64,000 nucleotides of DNA. Origin: Rhizobium sp. BK313 (GTDB taxonomy: Bacteria > Pseudomonadota > Alphaproteobacteria > Rhizobiales > Rhizobiaceae). Below are positions 8,371-16,654 of the stretch, piece by piece. The notes beneath the pieces were generated by a model. That model worked only from the letters and a program-made list of their open reading frames with translations, made no database searches and was not told where the DNA came from. The position numbers and the translations under genes are program-made. The stretch lies in contig NZ_JACHZQ010000005.1 in NCBI RefSeq assembly GCF_014193655.1, positions 434,001-498,000 on the forward strand, in the 5' to 3' direction. How positions within the stretch are numbered: the stretch's first letter is position 1; each line of letters begins with the position of its first letter.

Positions 8371-9392
8371 TCCAATCTGCCCCAGGCCGCCCCACCATCG
8401 CCTTCGCCATGCAGTCCGCACGCACGCAGCATGTCCTGACGCCTGAGTTGATACAGCGCCTCGATACGGTCGGCCGCGTGCTCGACGCCGTGCCGATGGA
8501 ACGTTTTGACGACGAAAGAGCGCGAAAGCTACTTGGCGAGACGGAGATCCTGATCACCTCCTGGGGCTCGCCACATATCGACGCTGCCGTGTTGGCGCAG
8601 GCACCGCATCTGAAGCTGCTGGCGCATGCCGCCGGAACCGTAAAGGGTCTGATCGAGGATAGCCTGTTCGACAAAAACATATTGGTAAGCCATGCAGCGC
8701 AGGCCAATGCCCTGCCCGTCGCCGAATTTACCCTTGCCGCCATCATCTTCGCCGGCAAGCAGGTCTTCCGCTTCCGCGACGTCTATGTTGCCGACCGTCA
8801 TCGCGGACGCACGCAGCCGATGCAGAGCGAAGCCACGGGCAACTACGGCCGAACGGTCGGCATCATCGGCGCATCGCGCATCGGCCGGCGGGTGATCGAA
8901 TTGCTCGCGCCATTCGACTACAAGATCCTGCTTTGCGATCCGATGGTCGATGAGGCCGAGGCACGGCGTCTCGGCGCCGAGAAAACTGAACTCGACGCCT
9001 TGATGGCGCGCTCCGACATCGTCTCGCTGCACGCCCCTTCACTGCCCGAGACGCGGCGTATGATCGGCGCCCGCAACCTATCGCTGATGAAACAGGGCGC
9101 GACCTTCATCAACACCGCGCGCGGCGCGCTGGTGGATGAGGCAGCTCTGCTCGCGACGCTGAAAACCGGTCGCATCGACGCGATCATCGACGTCACCGAT
9201 CCCGAAATCCCGGAGGCAAGTTCCGCCTTCTATGACCTCCCGAATGTCTTCCTGACGCCGCATATCGCCGGTGCCATCGGCCTCGAACGCACTCGCCTCG
9301 GCGAGATGGCGGTGGAGGAAGTCATCCGCTTCGTCGAGAGCAAGCCCTTGATCTACGGAATCCGTCGCGACGACCTGGCGCGCATGGCGTAA
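8367..9392 (+). CDS. D-isomer-specific 2-hydroxyacid dehydrogenase family protein
   Basis: A cytoplasmic NAD(P)-dependent oxidoreductase of 341 residues. It has the nucleotide-binding Rossmann motif VGIIGASRIGRRVIELL, the substrate-site segment FINTARGALVDEAALL with the catalytic Arg, an acidic residue in DVTDPEIPE, and the catalytic His in LTPHIAGAIG. It would interconvert a 2-hydroxyacid and a 2-keto acid. Translation is coupled to the DUF2264 gene (ATGA overlap), so it probably handles a sugar-acid product of that enzyme. Substrate unknown. Confidence 0.85.
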   Translation: MIQSAPGRPTIAFAMQSARTQHVLTPELIQRLDTVGRVLDAVPMERFDDERARKLLGETEILITSWGSPHIDAAVLAQAPHLKLLAHAAGTVKGLIEDSLFDKNILVSHAAQANALPVAEFTLAAIIFAGKQVFRFRDVYVADRHRGRTQPMQSEATGNYGRTVGIIGASRIGRRVIELLAPFDYKILLCDPMVDEAEARRLGAEKTELDALMARSDIVSLHAPSLPETRRMIGARNLSLMKQGATFINTARGALVDEAALLATLKTGRIDAIIDVTDPEIPEASSAFYDLPNVFLTPHIAGAIGLERTRLGEMAVEEVIRFVESKPLIYGIRRDDLARMA

Positions 9393-9493
9393 AGCCTCGG
9401 AATCATCACCAAACCGCCCCATTTCGGCACGCGCGGAAAACCCGTTTTTAATCATTCTGGGCTAGCAATCTCTTCAGCAAAGAGGTTCTAGTC

Positions 9494-10081
9494 ATGCGTA
9501 CCCGTATCGTATCTATCGCTGCGTTGTTGTTGCTTGGAGTATTGGCGGGCTGTGCCACGGCTCCATCCCATACCCGCAATGTCTGCGCGATCTTCGATCA
9601 GCGCGACGGCTGGTTCAACAATTGGCAGCGCGCCGCTGAACGCACGGAGCGGGAGTACGGCGTGCCAGTGCCGATCCTGATGGCGACGATCTATGCCGAA
9701 TCCGGCTTCCAGCCGCGCGCCCGGCCGCCGCGCACGAAGCTGCTCGGCTTCATTCCCTGGACACGGCCTTCCACCGCCTATGGCTATTCGCAAGCGCTCG
9801 ACGGTGCCTGGGATCACTATCAACGCGATACGGGCCGTTGGGGTGCGCGCCGCACCGACTTCTCCGACGCGATCGAATTCATCGGCTGGTATCACGCCCA
9901 AAGCCATGAGCGTAACGGCATCGCATTGAACGATCCCTATAATCTTTACCTGGCTTATTATGTCGGTTGGAAGGGCTATGAGCGGGGAAGCTGGCGCGGC
10001 AATGCCGATCTGCAGCGCACAGCGCAAAAGGTCGCCAGCATGTCGACGCTCTATGCCTCGCAGCTGCGCAATTGCGATTGA
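9494..10081 (+). CDS. Lipoprotein with lytic-transglycosylase (SLT-like) domain
   Basis: A 195-residue predicted lipoprotein. The signal peptide ends in a lipobox, LAGC (Cys18). The domain shows PVPILMATIYAESGFQP, where the Glu of AESGF matches the catalytic Glu of soluble lytic transglycosylases. It is followed by STAYGYSQALDGAWDHYQ, like the G-Y/L-x-Q motif of that fold, and then DPYNLYLAYYVGWKGYERG. It would cleave peptidoglycan glycan strands at the membrane. It is shorter than classical Slt or MltC proteins and lacks extra domains. It stands alone with the ribosome-binding site AGAGGTT and has no evident partner nearby. Confidence 0.78.
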   Translation: MRTRIVSIAALLLLGVLAGCATAPSHTRNVCAIFDQRDGWFNNWQRAAERTEREYGVPVPILMATIYAESGFQPRARPPRTKLLGFIPWTRPSTAYGYSQALDGAWDHYQRDTGRWGARRTDFSDAIEFIGWYHAQSHERNGIALNDPYNLYLAYYVGWKGYERGSWRGNADLQRTAQKVASMSTLYASQLRNCD

Positions 10082-10124
10082 GGCGGCGCTCGAGGTCTGG
10101 CGCTAAAGTAAAGACAGAGCCGCT

Positions 10125-11387
10125 CTAGGGTCGGGCCTCGAGCAGGTTGAGCCCATCGTCCTTGCCCCATATGTCGGCGATCGACACCTGATGGCCTGTC
10201 CGGCTGCTTTCCAATGCCGCGATGCCGCAGAGAACCGAGAGCGCGCCTGCGCGTGAGCCCGCGCGCTGTCTCAGCTCGTCATTCGGCCCGGAACGCAGCA
10301 GCATGTTGCGCAACCGATCGTCGCCGCCATAGTGACCGCCCGAGGAGTAGGGTACCCAGATGCGCTCGACATCGCCGAAATTCTTCATGACGACGATCTC
10401 GTCGGCCGGCGGCGTCGTCCAATGCTGCTTTTCGTATTGTCGCAGCTCGATGCGGCCCTTGTGCCCGTTGAAAGCGATATGGTGACCTTCGATCGGCATG
10501 TAGGTGTTCAGCGAATAGGAGACGTTGACGCCGTTGCGATAGCGGATCGAGGCGACCATCGTGTCGGGAATGTCGATGTCCTCGCGGAAGACGCAGGCGT
10601 CGCGGACGTAGCCGTCGACCTTGGACGGATCCTCGTAGAGGCTTTCGAGCAGCGGCGTGGCGCTGATATCGAGATAATAATCACACTCGTCCTTGTACCG
10701 ACAGGTGCGACAGCGCTCGCCGCGGAAAGGGCCTTTGCGGCCATAGTGCTTGAGATCGGCAAAGGCAGATACCGTTTCCGGATCGGAATCGAGATACCAG
10801 TTCAGAAGATCGAAATGGTGTGTCGCCTTGTGGACGAAGAGACTGCCGGAATTTTCGACGAAAGCGTGCCAGCGACGGAAATAGTCGGCGCCGTGACTGG
10901 TATCCAGATACCAATGAAAATCAACTGACGTGACATCGCCAATGACGCCGGAGTTGATGAGCTCCTTGATCTTCGCCGCCGTCGGAGCGAAGCGATAGTT
11001 GAAGGAGACGTCGACCCGCTTGCCGGTGCGCGCTTCGGCATTGAGGATGCGTTTGATCTTGCCGACTGTCGTCGTCATCGGCTTTTCACTGATGACATTG
11101 GCGCCAGCTTCCAGCGCCTTGACGATCAGGTCGTCATGGGTGGAATCGCGGGTGCATACGATGACAAGGTCGGGCTTTTCGACCCGCAGCAGCTCGTCGA
11201 AATCCGTATAGACGGGCACCGAAGCGCCGATATAGTCCAGCGCGCGCTTGGCCCGCATCGCGTTGAGATCGCAGACAGCGACGAGCTCGACCTCATCGCT
11301 CCAGCGCTCGACCAAATCCTTGCCCCACATGGTGGCGCCGCGATTGCCCGTGCCGACCAGGGCGTAGCGTTTCTTCAATGACGGCAT
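10125..11387 (-). CDS. Gfo/Idh/MocA-family oxidoreductase with a Cys cluster
   Basis: A NAD(P)-dependent sugar or polyol dehydrogenase of 420 residues. The N-terminal Rossmann motif is YALVGTGNRG (residues 8-17). The family's EKP motif is at residues 101-103, with the lysine acting in hydride transfer, and HHFDLLNWYL supplies the usual active-site His. A C-x2-C-x5-C cluster (C226, C229, C235) is inserted, looks metal-binding and is uncommon in the family. The ribosome-binding site GGAGG precedes the ATG. It is the distal gene on the minus strand of a sugar catabolic island, separated from the next gene by palindromic repeats. Substrate unknown. Confidence 0.85.
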   Translation of the reverse strand: MPSLKKRYALVGTGNRGATMWGKDLVERWSDEVELVAVCDLNAMRAKRALDYIGASVPVYTDFDELLRVEKPDLVIVCTRDSTHDDLIVKALEAGANVISEKPMTTTVGKIKRILNAEARTGKRVDVSFNYRFAPTAAKIKELINSGVIGDVTSVDFHWYLDTSHGADYFRRWHAFVENSGSLFVHKATHHFDLLNWYLDSDPETVSAFADLKHYGRKGPFRGERCRTCRYKDECDYYLDISATPLLESLYEDPSKVDGYVRDACVFREDIDIPDTMVASIRYRNGVNVSYSLNTYMPIEGHHIAFNGHKGRIELRQYEKQHWTTPPADEIVVMKNFGDVERIWVPYSSGGHYGGDDRLRNMLLRSGPNDELRQRAGSRAGALSVLCGIAALESSRTGHQVSIADIWGKDDGLNLLEARP

Positions 11388-11453
11388 GTTTTTCCTCCAG
11401 AGTCCGCAACGGCGATGGTCAGGTTAGTCCGGCTCGGCCGCACCTTCTTGCCT

Positions 11454-11601
11454 GGCCCCTCACCCCAACCCTCTCCCCGCAAACCGGGGCGAGGGAGTTT
11501 ATCATGCATGATGTTGCCTCGGTCCTACTGGTTGGGCCGATCGGCTTGCTCCGTAGTCCCCTCTCCTCGCACGCGCGGGGAGAGGGCTAGGGTGAGGGGC
11601 C
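11454..11601. repeat. Paired palindromic intergenic repeat (rhizobial REP/RIME-like)
   Basis: Two mirror-image units: CCCTCACCCCAACCCTCTCCCCGC then CGGGGCGAGGG (11454-11495), and CCCTCTCCTCGC then GCGGGGAGAGGG, ending in CTAGGGTGAGGGGCC (11558-11601). The outer arms are complementary, so the whole 148 bp can fold as one large cruciform. A second copy is at 36784-36913. The form matches the palindromic intergenic mosaic elements of rhizobia. Confidence 0.8.
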
Positions 11602-11650
11602 ATGTGCGACAGTACGTCAAAGACAAACGCGCCCGACCTTAACCAGAATC

Positions 11651-13072
11651 CTATTTCGGCGACGTCTCCATGGCGCTCCAATCCGGCTCGACGGACGAAC
11701 CGAGGCCGATCGCGCCGACGACAGAACCGATGGCAATCCTCCCAGCCTCGATCTTCAGCCGCGTCCGCCCATCGCGAACGGCATAGAGGTCGGAATGAGC
11801 CCGTGCGAAAGCAGCCTGCTCAGCCTCGGGTGCACCGGCCATGCCGTCGACATAGTGGTGACCGTTGCGCTCGATATGGGTCATTCCGATCAGCGAAGCG
11901 AGCGCCAGATCCTCTTGCACGGCGAGGCCGCCCTGCGTCGTCAGGTCTTCCGCCGACATGAAATAGGCCGTGCCGTCATCGGCGCTCCACTTTGCGACGC
12001 GCGCGCGGTTCAGCAGCGAGCGATAGAAGCCCTTGCAGGACTTAGAGGAGATCCCGGTATAGCCAAGCCGTCTGGCAGTGACGAAGGCGTCGATATCGGC
12101 ATCGGATTCATCGATCTCGACCGGCTTGAAGGCTGCAAGTGCCCTCACCGGCTTCTCGAAAGCATGGGCACGGGCAATCGGCTGCTCGACAAACAGGATC
12201 GAAGCCGCAAAGCGAGCCAGCCGCGGCTCAGCCTGGATGCGCGTCAGCAGATCGGCGGCGGCTTCGGCGGAGGTAAATTGCTCGTTGCCGTCGAGCGTCA
12301 CGGAATAGGTCGGCATCTTGGCATCGATCACCGCAGCAATGCGGCAGAGCCGGTCGATATCGGCATCGGGAACACCAGACACCTTCACCTTGAAGAAGGT
12401 CAGGCCATAGGCGTCGATCGCCTCTTCGAAACTTTCCGGCAGGCCGTCATTCAGACGGTCGGCGGCCGGGATATCGCCCGCCTGGATAGCATCGACCAGA
12501 CCGACCGTATGCCGCGCGGCGAGGCTTCCGGCCGGTGCCAAGCTCGATAGGAAACCGGACAGATCGAAACCTGCCAGGTCAGGCGCCGTCGATGCGTCGA
12601 TGCCGGGCCGATTGGCCCTAATCGCCTGCGCGACCGTCAGCCCTTCCAGCCGACAGAGCGCGTCGAGGACCGCCCGATTGGCAAGCGCTAAGCCGAAAGA
12701 CGCCACCAGCCCATTCAACGTCTCCGCGGCGGCCCGCGCATGATGGGCCGCTTCGACGGCGGCATGCAGCGAAAAAGCCGTGCCCAATCCCGCACATTTC
12801 AAGGCGTCCAGCGCCAGCGCCAGCGAGCGGCGGAGCTGGTTTTCATTATCGGCATTGGAGAGCTCGGGCGATTTATCGAACCATTTCGGCACCATCAGTT
12901 CGGCAGCCATGCCGCTCGCCGAACTACCGCGAGCGTCTTCGATGCGGACACGCAGAAAAATCTGCCGCGCCTCCCGCAGTGTGGCCGCCCCGAAGCGGAA
13001 CGGAAGCCGCAATTGCACCGGACGTTCGAAGGTCTCGGCCTCGACAAGCCTGATTTTCAGGGGTTCGGTCAT
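11651..13072 (-). CDS. Enolase-superfamily sugar-acid dehydratase (mandelate racemase/MLE type)
   Basis: A 473-residue enzyme with the enolase-superfamily C-terminal barrel. Visible are the lysine pair in FFKVKVSG, the metal ligands in TLDGNEQF (Asp), FVEQP (Glu) and VEIDESD (acidic), a second base in ISSKSCKG, and AEDLTTQGG towards the end. Such enzymes abstract a proton next to a carboxylate; most relatives in sugar clusters dehydrate aldonic acids to 2-keto-3-deoxy acids. It is about 80 residues longer than usual, mainly from an enlarged N-terminal part. I chose the ATG at 13072 (AGGAG upstream) over an in-frame start at 13105. It would act after one of the neighbouring sugar dehydrogenases. 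Confidence 0.8.
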   Translation of the reverse strand: MTEPLKIRLVEAETFERPVQLRLPFRFGAATLREARQIFLRVRIEDARGSSASGMAAELMVPKWFDKSPELSNADNENQLRRSLALALDALKCAGLGTAFSLHAAVEAAHHARAAAETLNGLVASFGLALANRAVLDALCRLEGLTVAQAIRANRPGIDASTAPDLAGFDLSGFLSSLAPAGSLAARHTVGLVDAIQAGDIPAADRLNDGLPESFEEAIDAYGLTFFKVKVSGVPDADIDRLCRIAAVIDAKMPTYSVTLDGNEQFTSAEAAADLLTRIQAEPRLARFAASILFVEQPIARAHAFEKPVRALAAFKPVEIDESDADIDAFVTARRLGYTGISSKSCKGFYRSLLNRARVAKWSADDGTAYFMSAEDLTTQGGLAVQEDLALASLIGMTHIERNGHHYVDGMAGAPEAEQAAFARAHSDLYAVRDGRTRLKIEAGRIAIGSVVGAIGLGSSVEPDWSAMETSPK

Positions 13073-13194
13073 GGTCTCAAGGTCTCCTGCCGATGGTCGG
13101 GCCAAGCACGAAAGTGCGGCAGCGGAAGATTTGCCTGTCTATCTCGAAGCCCCGTATCACAAGACGAGCCCTTGCGGGAAAAGACAACCATCCC

Positions 13195-14340
13195 TCAAAT
13201 CTCCAGCGGCTCGACATCCAGCCAGCGGCGCTCGGCCCAGCTCTTCAAACCGAGAGAAGCGAGTTGGACGCCCTTGGCGCCTTCTGTCAGCGTGTAGCGC
13301 CAGGGCGCGTCTTCGAGCACATGGCGCAGGAACATTTCCCACTGGATCTTGAAGCCGTTGTCGTAGACCTGATTGTTCGGCACTTCATCCCAGGTGTTGT
13401 AGAAATCGATCGTCTGCGGCTGGTCCGGATTCCAGACCGGCTTCGGCGTGTTGACACGATGCTGCGTCCAGCAACGCGTCAGTCCCGCCACCGCCGAGCC
13501 ATGCGTGCCGTCCACTTGGAAGGTGACGAGATCATCGCGACGAACGCGGACGGCCCAGGAGGAATTGATGTGGGCGATGATACCGCCTTCAAGTTCGAAC
13601 GTGGCGTAGGCCGCATCGTCGGCGTCCGCAACATAGCGGCGGCCGGCCTCGTCGACGCGCTCGGGGATGTGGGTAGCGCCCAGACAACTGATCGCCTTCA
13701 CCGGCCCGAACAGATTGTCGAGCACATAGCGCCAGTGGCAGAGCATGTCGAGGATGATGCCGCCGCCATCTTTCTTGCGATAGTTCCACGACGGCCGCTG
13801 CGCCGTCTGCCAGTCGCCTTCGAATACCCAGTAGCCGAATTCGCCGCGAACGGAGAGGATCTTTCCGAAAAAACCGCTGTCGCGCAGCATAGCGATCTTG
13901 CGAAGGCCCGGCAGAAACAGCTTGTCCTGCACGACGCCGTTTTTCAGGCCGGAAGCCTTGGCCTTGCGGGCGAGCGCTATCGCCGCGTCGAGGTCGTCGG
14001 AGATCGGTTTTTCGCAATAGATGTGCTTGCCGGCATCCAGCGCCTTCGAAATCAGCTCGGCGCGCATCTGCGTGGTCGCCGCGTCGAAAAAGATCGCATC
14101 GTCGGGATCCGCAAGCGCGCCCTCAAGATCGGTGGTCCAGCGCTCGATGCCGTATTTGCGGGCAAGCTCCTCCAGTCGCGCAGCATTGCGGCCGACGAGA
14201 ACCGGATCGGGCATGACGCGTTCGCCGTTCGACAACAACACGCCGCCTTCGGCACGAAGCGCCACGATCGAGCGAATGAGGTGCTGGTTCAGCCCCATAC
14301 GTCCGGTGACGCCGTGCATGATGATACCAACGCGCTTCAT
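13195..14340 (-). CDS. Gfo/Idh/MocA-family oxidoreductase
   Basis: A 381-residue NAD(P)-dependent dehydrogenase. The N-terminal nucleotide-binding segment is VGIIMHGVTGRMG, the EKP motif is in IYCEKPISDD, and ILDMLCHWRYVL holds the active-site His. The start at 14340 follows CAGGAGG; an in-frame extension to 14391 runs through the operator region and is rejected. It is first in the minus-strand transcript with the dehydratase at 11651-13072. A perfect palindrome matching the TetR-site pattern lies about 73 bases upstream. Probably oxidises an imported sugar; the exact substrate is unknown. Confidence 0.86.
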   Translation of the reverse strand: MKRVGIIMHGVTGRMGLNQHLIRSIVALRAEGGVLLSNGERVMPDPVLVGRNAARLEELARKYGIERWTTDLEGALADPDDAIFFDAATTQMRAELISKALDAGKHIYCEKPISDDLDAAIALARKAKASGLKNGVVQDKLFLPGLRKIAMLRDSGFFGKILSVRGEFGYWVFEGDWQTAQRPSWNYRKKDGGGIILDMLCHWRYVLDNLFGPVKAISCLGATHIPERVDEAGRRYVADADDAAYATFELEGGIIAHINSSWAVRVRRDDLVTFQVDGTHGSAVAGLTRCWTQHRVNTPKPVWNPDQPQTIDFYNTWDEVPNNQVYDNGFKIQWEMFLRHVLEDAPWRYTLTEGAKGVQLASLGLKSWAERRWLDVEPLEI

Positions 14341-14412
14341 GATCCCTCCTGAAATGTTTGACCCGACTCCCTCCAGAGTCAGGAAAAGCAACGGCTTGGC
14401 TGATCAGCCAAG

Positions 14413-14428
14413 GTAACTATATAGTTAC
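14413..14428. promoter_or_regulatory. TetR operator 1 (perfect 16-bp palindrome)
   Basis: GTAACTATATAGTTAC, perfectly symmetric, upstream of the dehydrogenase gene that starts at 14340. The same pattern, with 13 of 16 positions matching, recurs at 15298-15313 in the other promoter region flanking the TetR gene. This strongly suggests both are sites for that repressor. Confidence 0.75.
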
Positions 14429-14485
14429 ACGATCGCGCGTTATCCCCGGATTTGTCAATCGCCTTTCGAAAATTTCTGACAGTCA

Positions 14486-15181
14486 TCAGGCCCTGATAGA
14501 GGCGAGGGTCACCGAAACGATGTGCTCGCCCCAGGCCTTCAACTCTGCCGGCGCCGTCAGCCTGCGGGCGAAAATCGTCGACAGCGTATGACGATTGGAC
14601 AGGTAGAAGAAACCGAGCGCCGCAATGGTGAGGTAAACGGACACCGGGTCGATGGCCGGCCGGAAGATGCCGGCTGCTTCACCTCGTCGCAGTACGTCGG
14701 CAAGCTCGCCGATGAAGTGCGAGTGCATCGCCAAAATCTTGTCGGAGCGCTTCAGATAGCGCGCTTCATGCAGATTTTCGGTCACGAGCAGGCTCAAAAA
14801 TTCCGGATGATCAAGAAAGTGATGCCAAGTGAAGAGCGCAAGCTCCCGCATCCCTTCCTCAGGATTACGGTGCGTAAGATCGAGATTTTTCTCCGCACTG
14901 CGGATCGCCGCGTAGGTCGCTTCCAGCACGGCAACATAGAGCCCCTCCTTGTCGCCGAAATAGTGATAGAGCATGCGCTTGTTGGTCTGCGCCCTCGCCG
15001 CGATCGCATCCACTCTGGCACCGCCGAAACCATGTGCGGCAAATTCCTCGGTCGCCGCATCCAGGATCATCGCATGTGTGCGCTGCGGATTGCGCGACAC
15101 CCTCTGCGGCCTCGTTTCCTCATCCCCGTAAGCGCCCGCTTTCGCTGATTTTTCAGTTCCTTGCGTTGCTCTGTTTACCAT
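14486..15181 (-). CDS. TetR/AcrR-family transcriptional regulator
   Basis: A repressor of 231 residues. The N-terminal helix-turn-helix is spread over MILDAATEEFAAHGFGGARVDAIAARAQTNKRMLYHYFGDKEGLY (about residues 38-82), the standard TetR signature, followed by a helical ligand-binding domain. The start at 15181 has GGAGGAGG about 7 bases upstream; an in-frame extension to 15259 is less likely. The gene lies between the minus-strand dehydrogenase/dehydratase genes and the plus-strand transporter operon. Near-identical palindromes are found in both flanking promoter regions, so it probably represses both arms and itself. The inducer is presumably the transported sugar or a metabolite. Confidence 0.87.
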   Translation of the reverse strand: MVNRATQGTEKSAKAGAYGDEETRPQRVSRNPQRTHAMILDAATEEFAAHGFGGARVDAIAARAQTNKRMLYHYFGDKEGLYVAVLEATYAAIRSAEKNLDLTHRNPEEGMRELALFTWHHFLDHPEFLSLLVTENLHEARYLKRSDKILAMHSHFIGELADVLRRGEAAGIFRPAIDPVSVYLTIAALGFFYLSNRHTLSTIFARRLTAPAELKAWGEHIVSVTLASIRA

Positions 15182-15297
15182 GGACAATCCTCCTCCCCGA
15201 TCTATCTCTTTCGCAACAGACGCCTCCAGCCTCAGCGCAGGTCGTTTTGATTGTGACACGATTGGCGCTTGACAGCGCTCGAGTTTCTATCCAACTT

Positions 15298-15313
15298 GTA
15301 ACCAAATAGTTAT
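15298..15313. promoter_or_regulatory. TetR operator 2
   Basis: GTAACCAAATAGTTAT, an imperfect copy of the palindrome at 14413-14428, in the divergent region between the TetR gene (start 15181) and the transporter operon (start 15364). A TTGACA hexamer at 15269-15274 is a candidate -35 for the rightward promoter, which would put the operator over or just after the -10. Confidence 0.7.
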
Positions 15314-15363
15314 ATCATGCAAAGCAGTTCGTAAATCACCGGTTAACTGGGGAGGAGACCAGG

Positions 15364-16650
15364 ATGACTTTGACGATCGATCGCCGGCAGTTGCTTGCCG
15401 GCATGGCAGCCACTGTTGCTTTCGGCGGTATCGGACTTGCTCGCGCCAATGCGGCAACCTCGATGCGCTTTCTGTGGTGGGGTTCGAAGGAGCGAACCGA
15501 CCGCACGCTGGCCGCCATCAAAGCCTATCAGGGCAAGAATGCCGATGTTTCCATCGCAGGAGAGTCATTCGGCTGGGATAATTACTGGACTCGTCTGGCC
15601 ACCCAGACCGCCGGCGGCAATGCGCCCGACCTGATCCAGATGGATTATCGCTACATCTTCGAATATGCACGCCGCGGCACGCTGCTCGACTTCACGCCCT
15701 ATATGGGCAAGGGTCTGGCGATCGACGATTTCGGCGCACCCAACATCGACTCCGGCAAAGTCGACGGCAAGCTTTACGGCGTCAATCTCGGCGTCAATTC
15801 CAGCATGGCAGCCGTTAACACCGTGGCCTGGGCGGAAGCGGGCGTCGAGCCGATGCATGATGGCATGACCTGGGATCAATTTGCTGAAGCATGCGCCAAG
15901 GTAACGGCTGCCGGCAAGCGGCGCGGCTTCTACGGCTCCCAGGACGCGAGCGGCGTCGAACCCTCTTTCGAATGTTGGCTGCGCCAGCGCGGCAAGGCAC
16001 TTTACACCAGCGACGGCAAGCTTGCCTTCGAGGCCAAGGACGCCGCGGACTGGTTTACCTTCTGGGGCCATATGCGTGACATCAAAGCCTGCGTGCCGGC
16101 CGATGTCCAGGCGCTTGATCAGCTAACGATCGAGACGAACATGATTGCGCTACGCAAGGCGGCCGTTTGTTTTGCCCATTCCAACCAGTTCATCGCCATC
16201 CAAGGCCTCGGCAAGGAAAAGCTCGACATCTTCGCCTACCCGAACCCCGGCCCCAACGGCAAACCCGGCCAATATCTGAAACCGTCGATGCTGATGTCGG
16301 TTTCTGCAACATCGGCCAACAAGGACGCCGCGGTCGCCTTCGTCAACTATCTGGTGGAAGACCCCGACGGCACCAAGGCACTTGGCGTCGAGCGCGGCGT
16401 TCCCGCTTCGGCCAAGATCCGCGAACTGCTGACGCCCGATCTCGATGCGGCGAGCAAGCAAGTCGTCGACTACATCGGCCGCCTGACGCCACAGGTCGGA
16501 GCACTGCCGCCGTCTCCGCCGAACGGCGCCGGCGAAAATGCATTCCTGCTGAAGAAAATCGCCGAGGAAGTGGCCTTCGGCAAAACCAGCGCGCAGGACG
16601 CTGGAACGAAGTTCGTTGAACAGGCGGCGGCAAACGTAACGCGAGGCTGA
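15364..16650 (+). CDS. Sugar ABC transporter substrate-binding protein (Tat-exported)
   Basis: A 428-residue periplasmic family-1 sugar-binding protein. The N-terminus DRRQLLAGMAATVAFGG is a twin-arginine signal, with cleavage near ARANA. The ribosome-binding site is GGGGAGGAGA. It is the first gene of an import operon (binding protein, two permeases, two dehydrogenases, ATPase). It is paralogous along its whole length to the orphan binding protein at 3992-5287. Expression is probably controlled by the TetR site 51 bases upstream. The sugar is unknown; the nearby GH2 enzyme hints at a mannoside or related glycoside. Confidence 0.9.
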   Translation: MTLTIDRRQLLAGMAATVAFGGIGLARANAATSMRFLWWGSKERTDRTLAAIKAYQGKNADVSIAGESFGWDNYWTRLATQTAGGNAPDLIQMDYRYIFEYARRGTLLDFTPYMGKGLAIDDFGAPNIDSGKVDGKLYGVNLGVNSSMAAVNTVAWAEAGVEPMHDGMTWDQFAEACAKVTAAGKRRGFYGSQDASGVEPSFECWLRQRGKALYTSDGKLAFEAKDAADWFTFWGHMRDIKACVPADVQALDQLTIETNMIALRKAAVCFAHSNQFIAIQGLGKEKLDIFAYPNPGPNGKPGQYLKPSMLMSVSATSANKDAAVAFVNYLVEDPDGTKALGVERGVPASAKIRELLTPDLDAASKQVVDYIGRLTPQVGALPPSPPNGAGENAFLLKKIAEEVAFGKTSAQDAGTKFVEQAAANVTRG

Positions 16651-16654
16651 TACC

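Noticed and set aside
11454..11601. Considered as a possible CRISPR array
   Set aside because: Only two mirror-image palindromic units with no regular spacers and no cas genes; a REP/RIME-type repeat explains it.
13093..14352. A 419-codon open frame on the plus strand
   Set aside because: Antisense to a clear Gfo/Idh/MocA gene that has its own ribosome-binding site and motifs.
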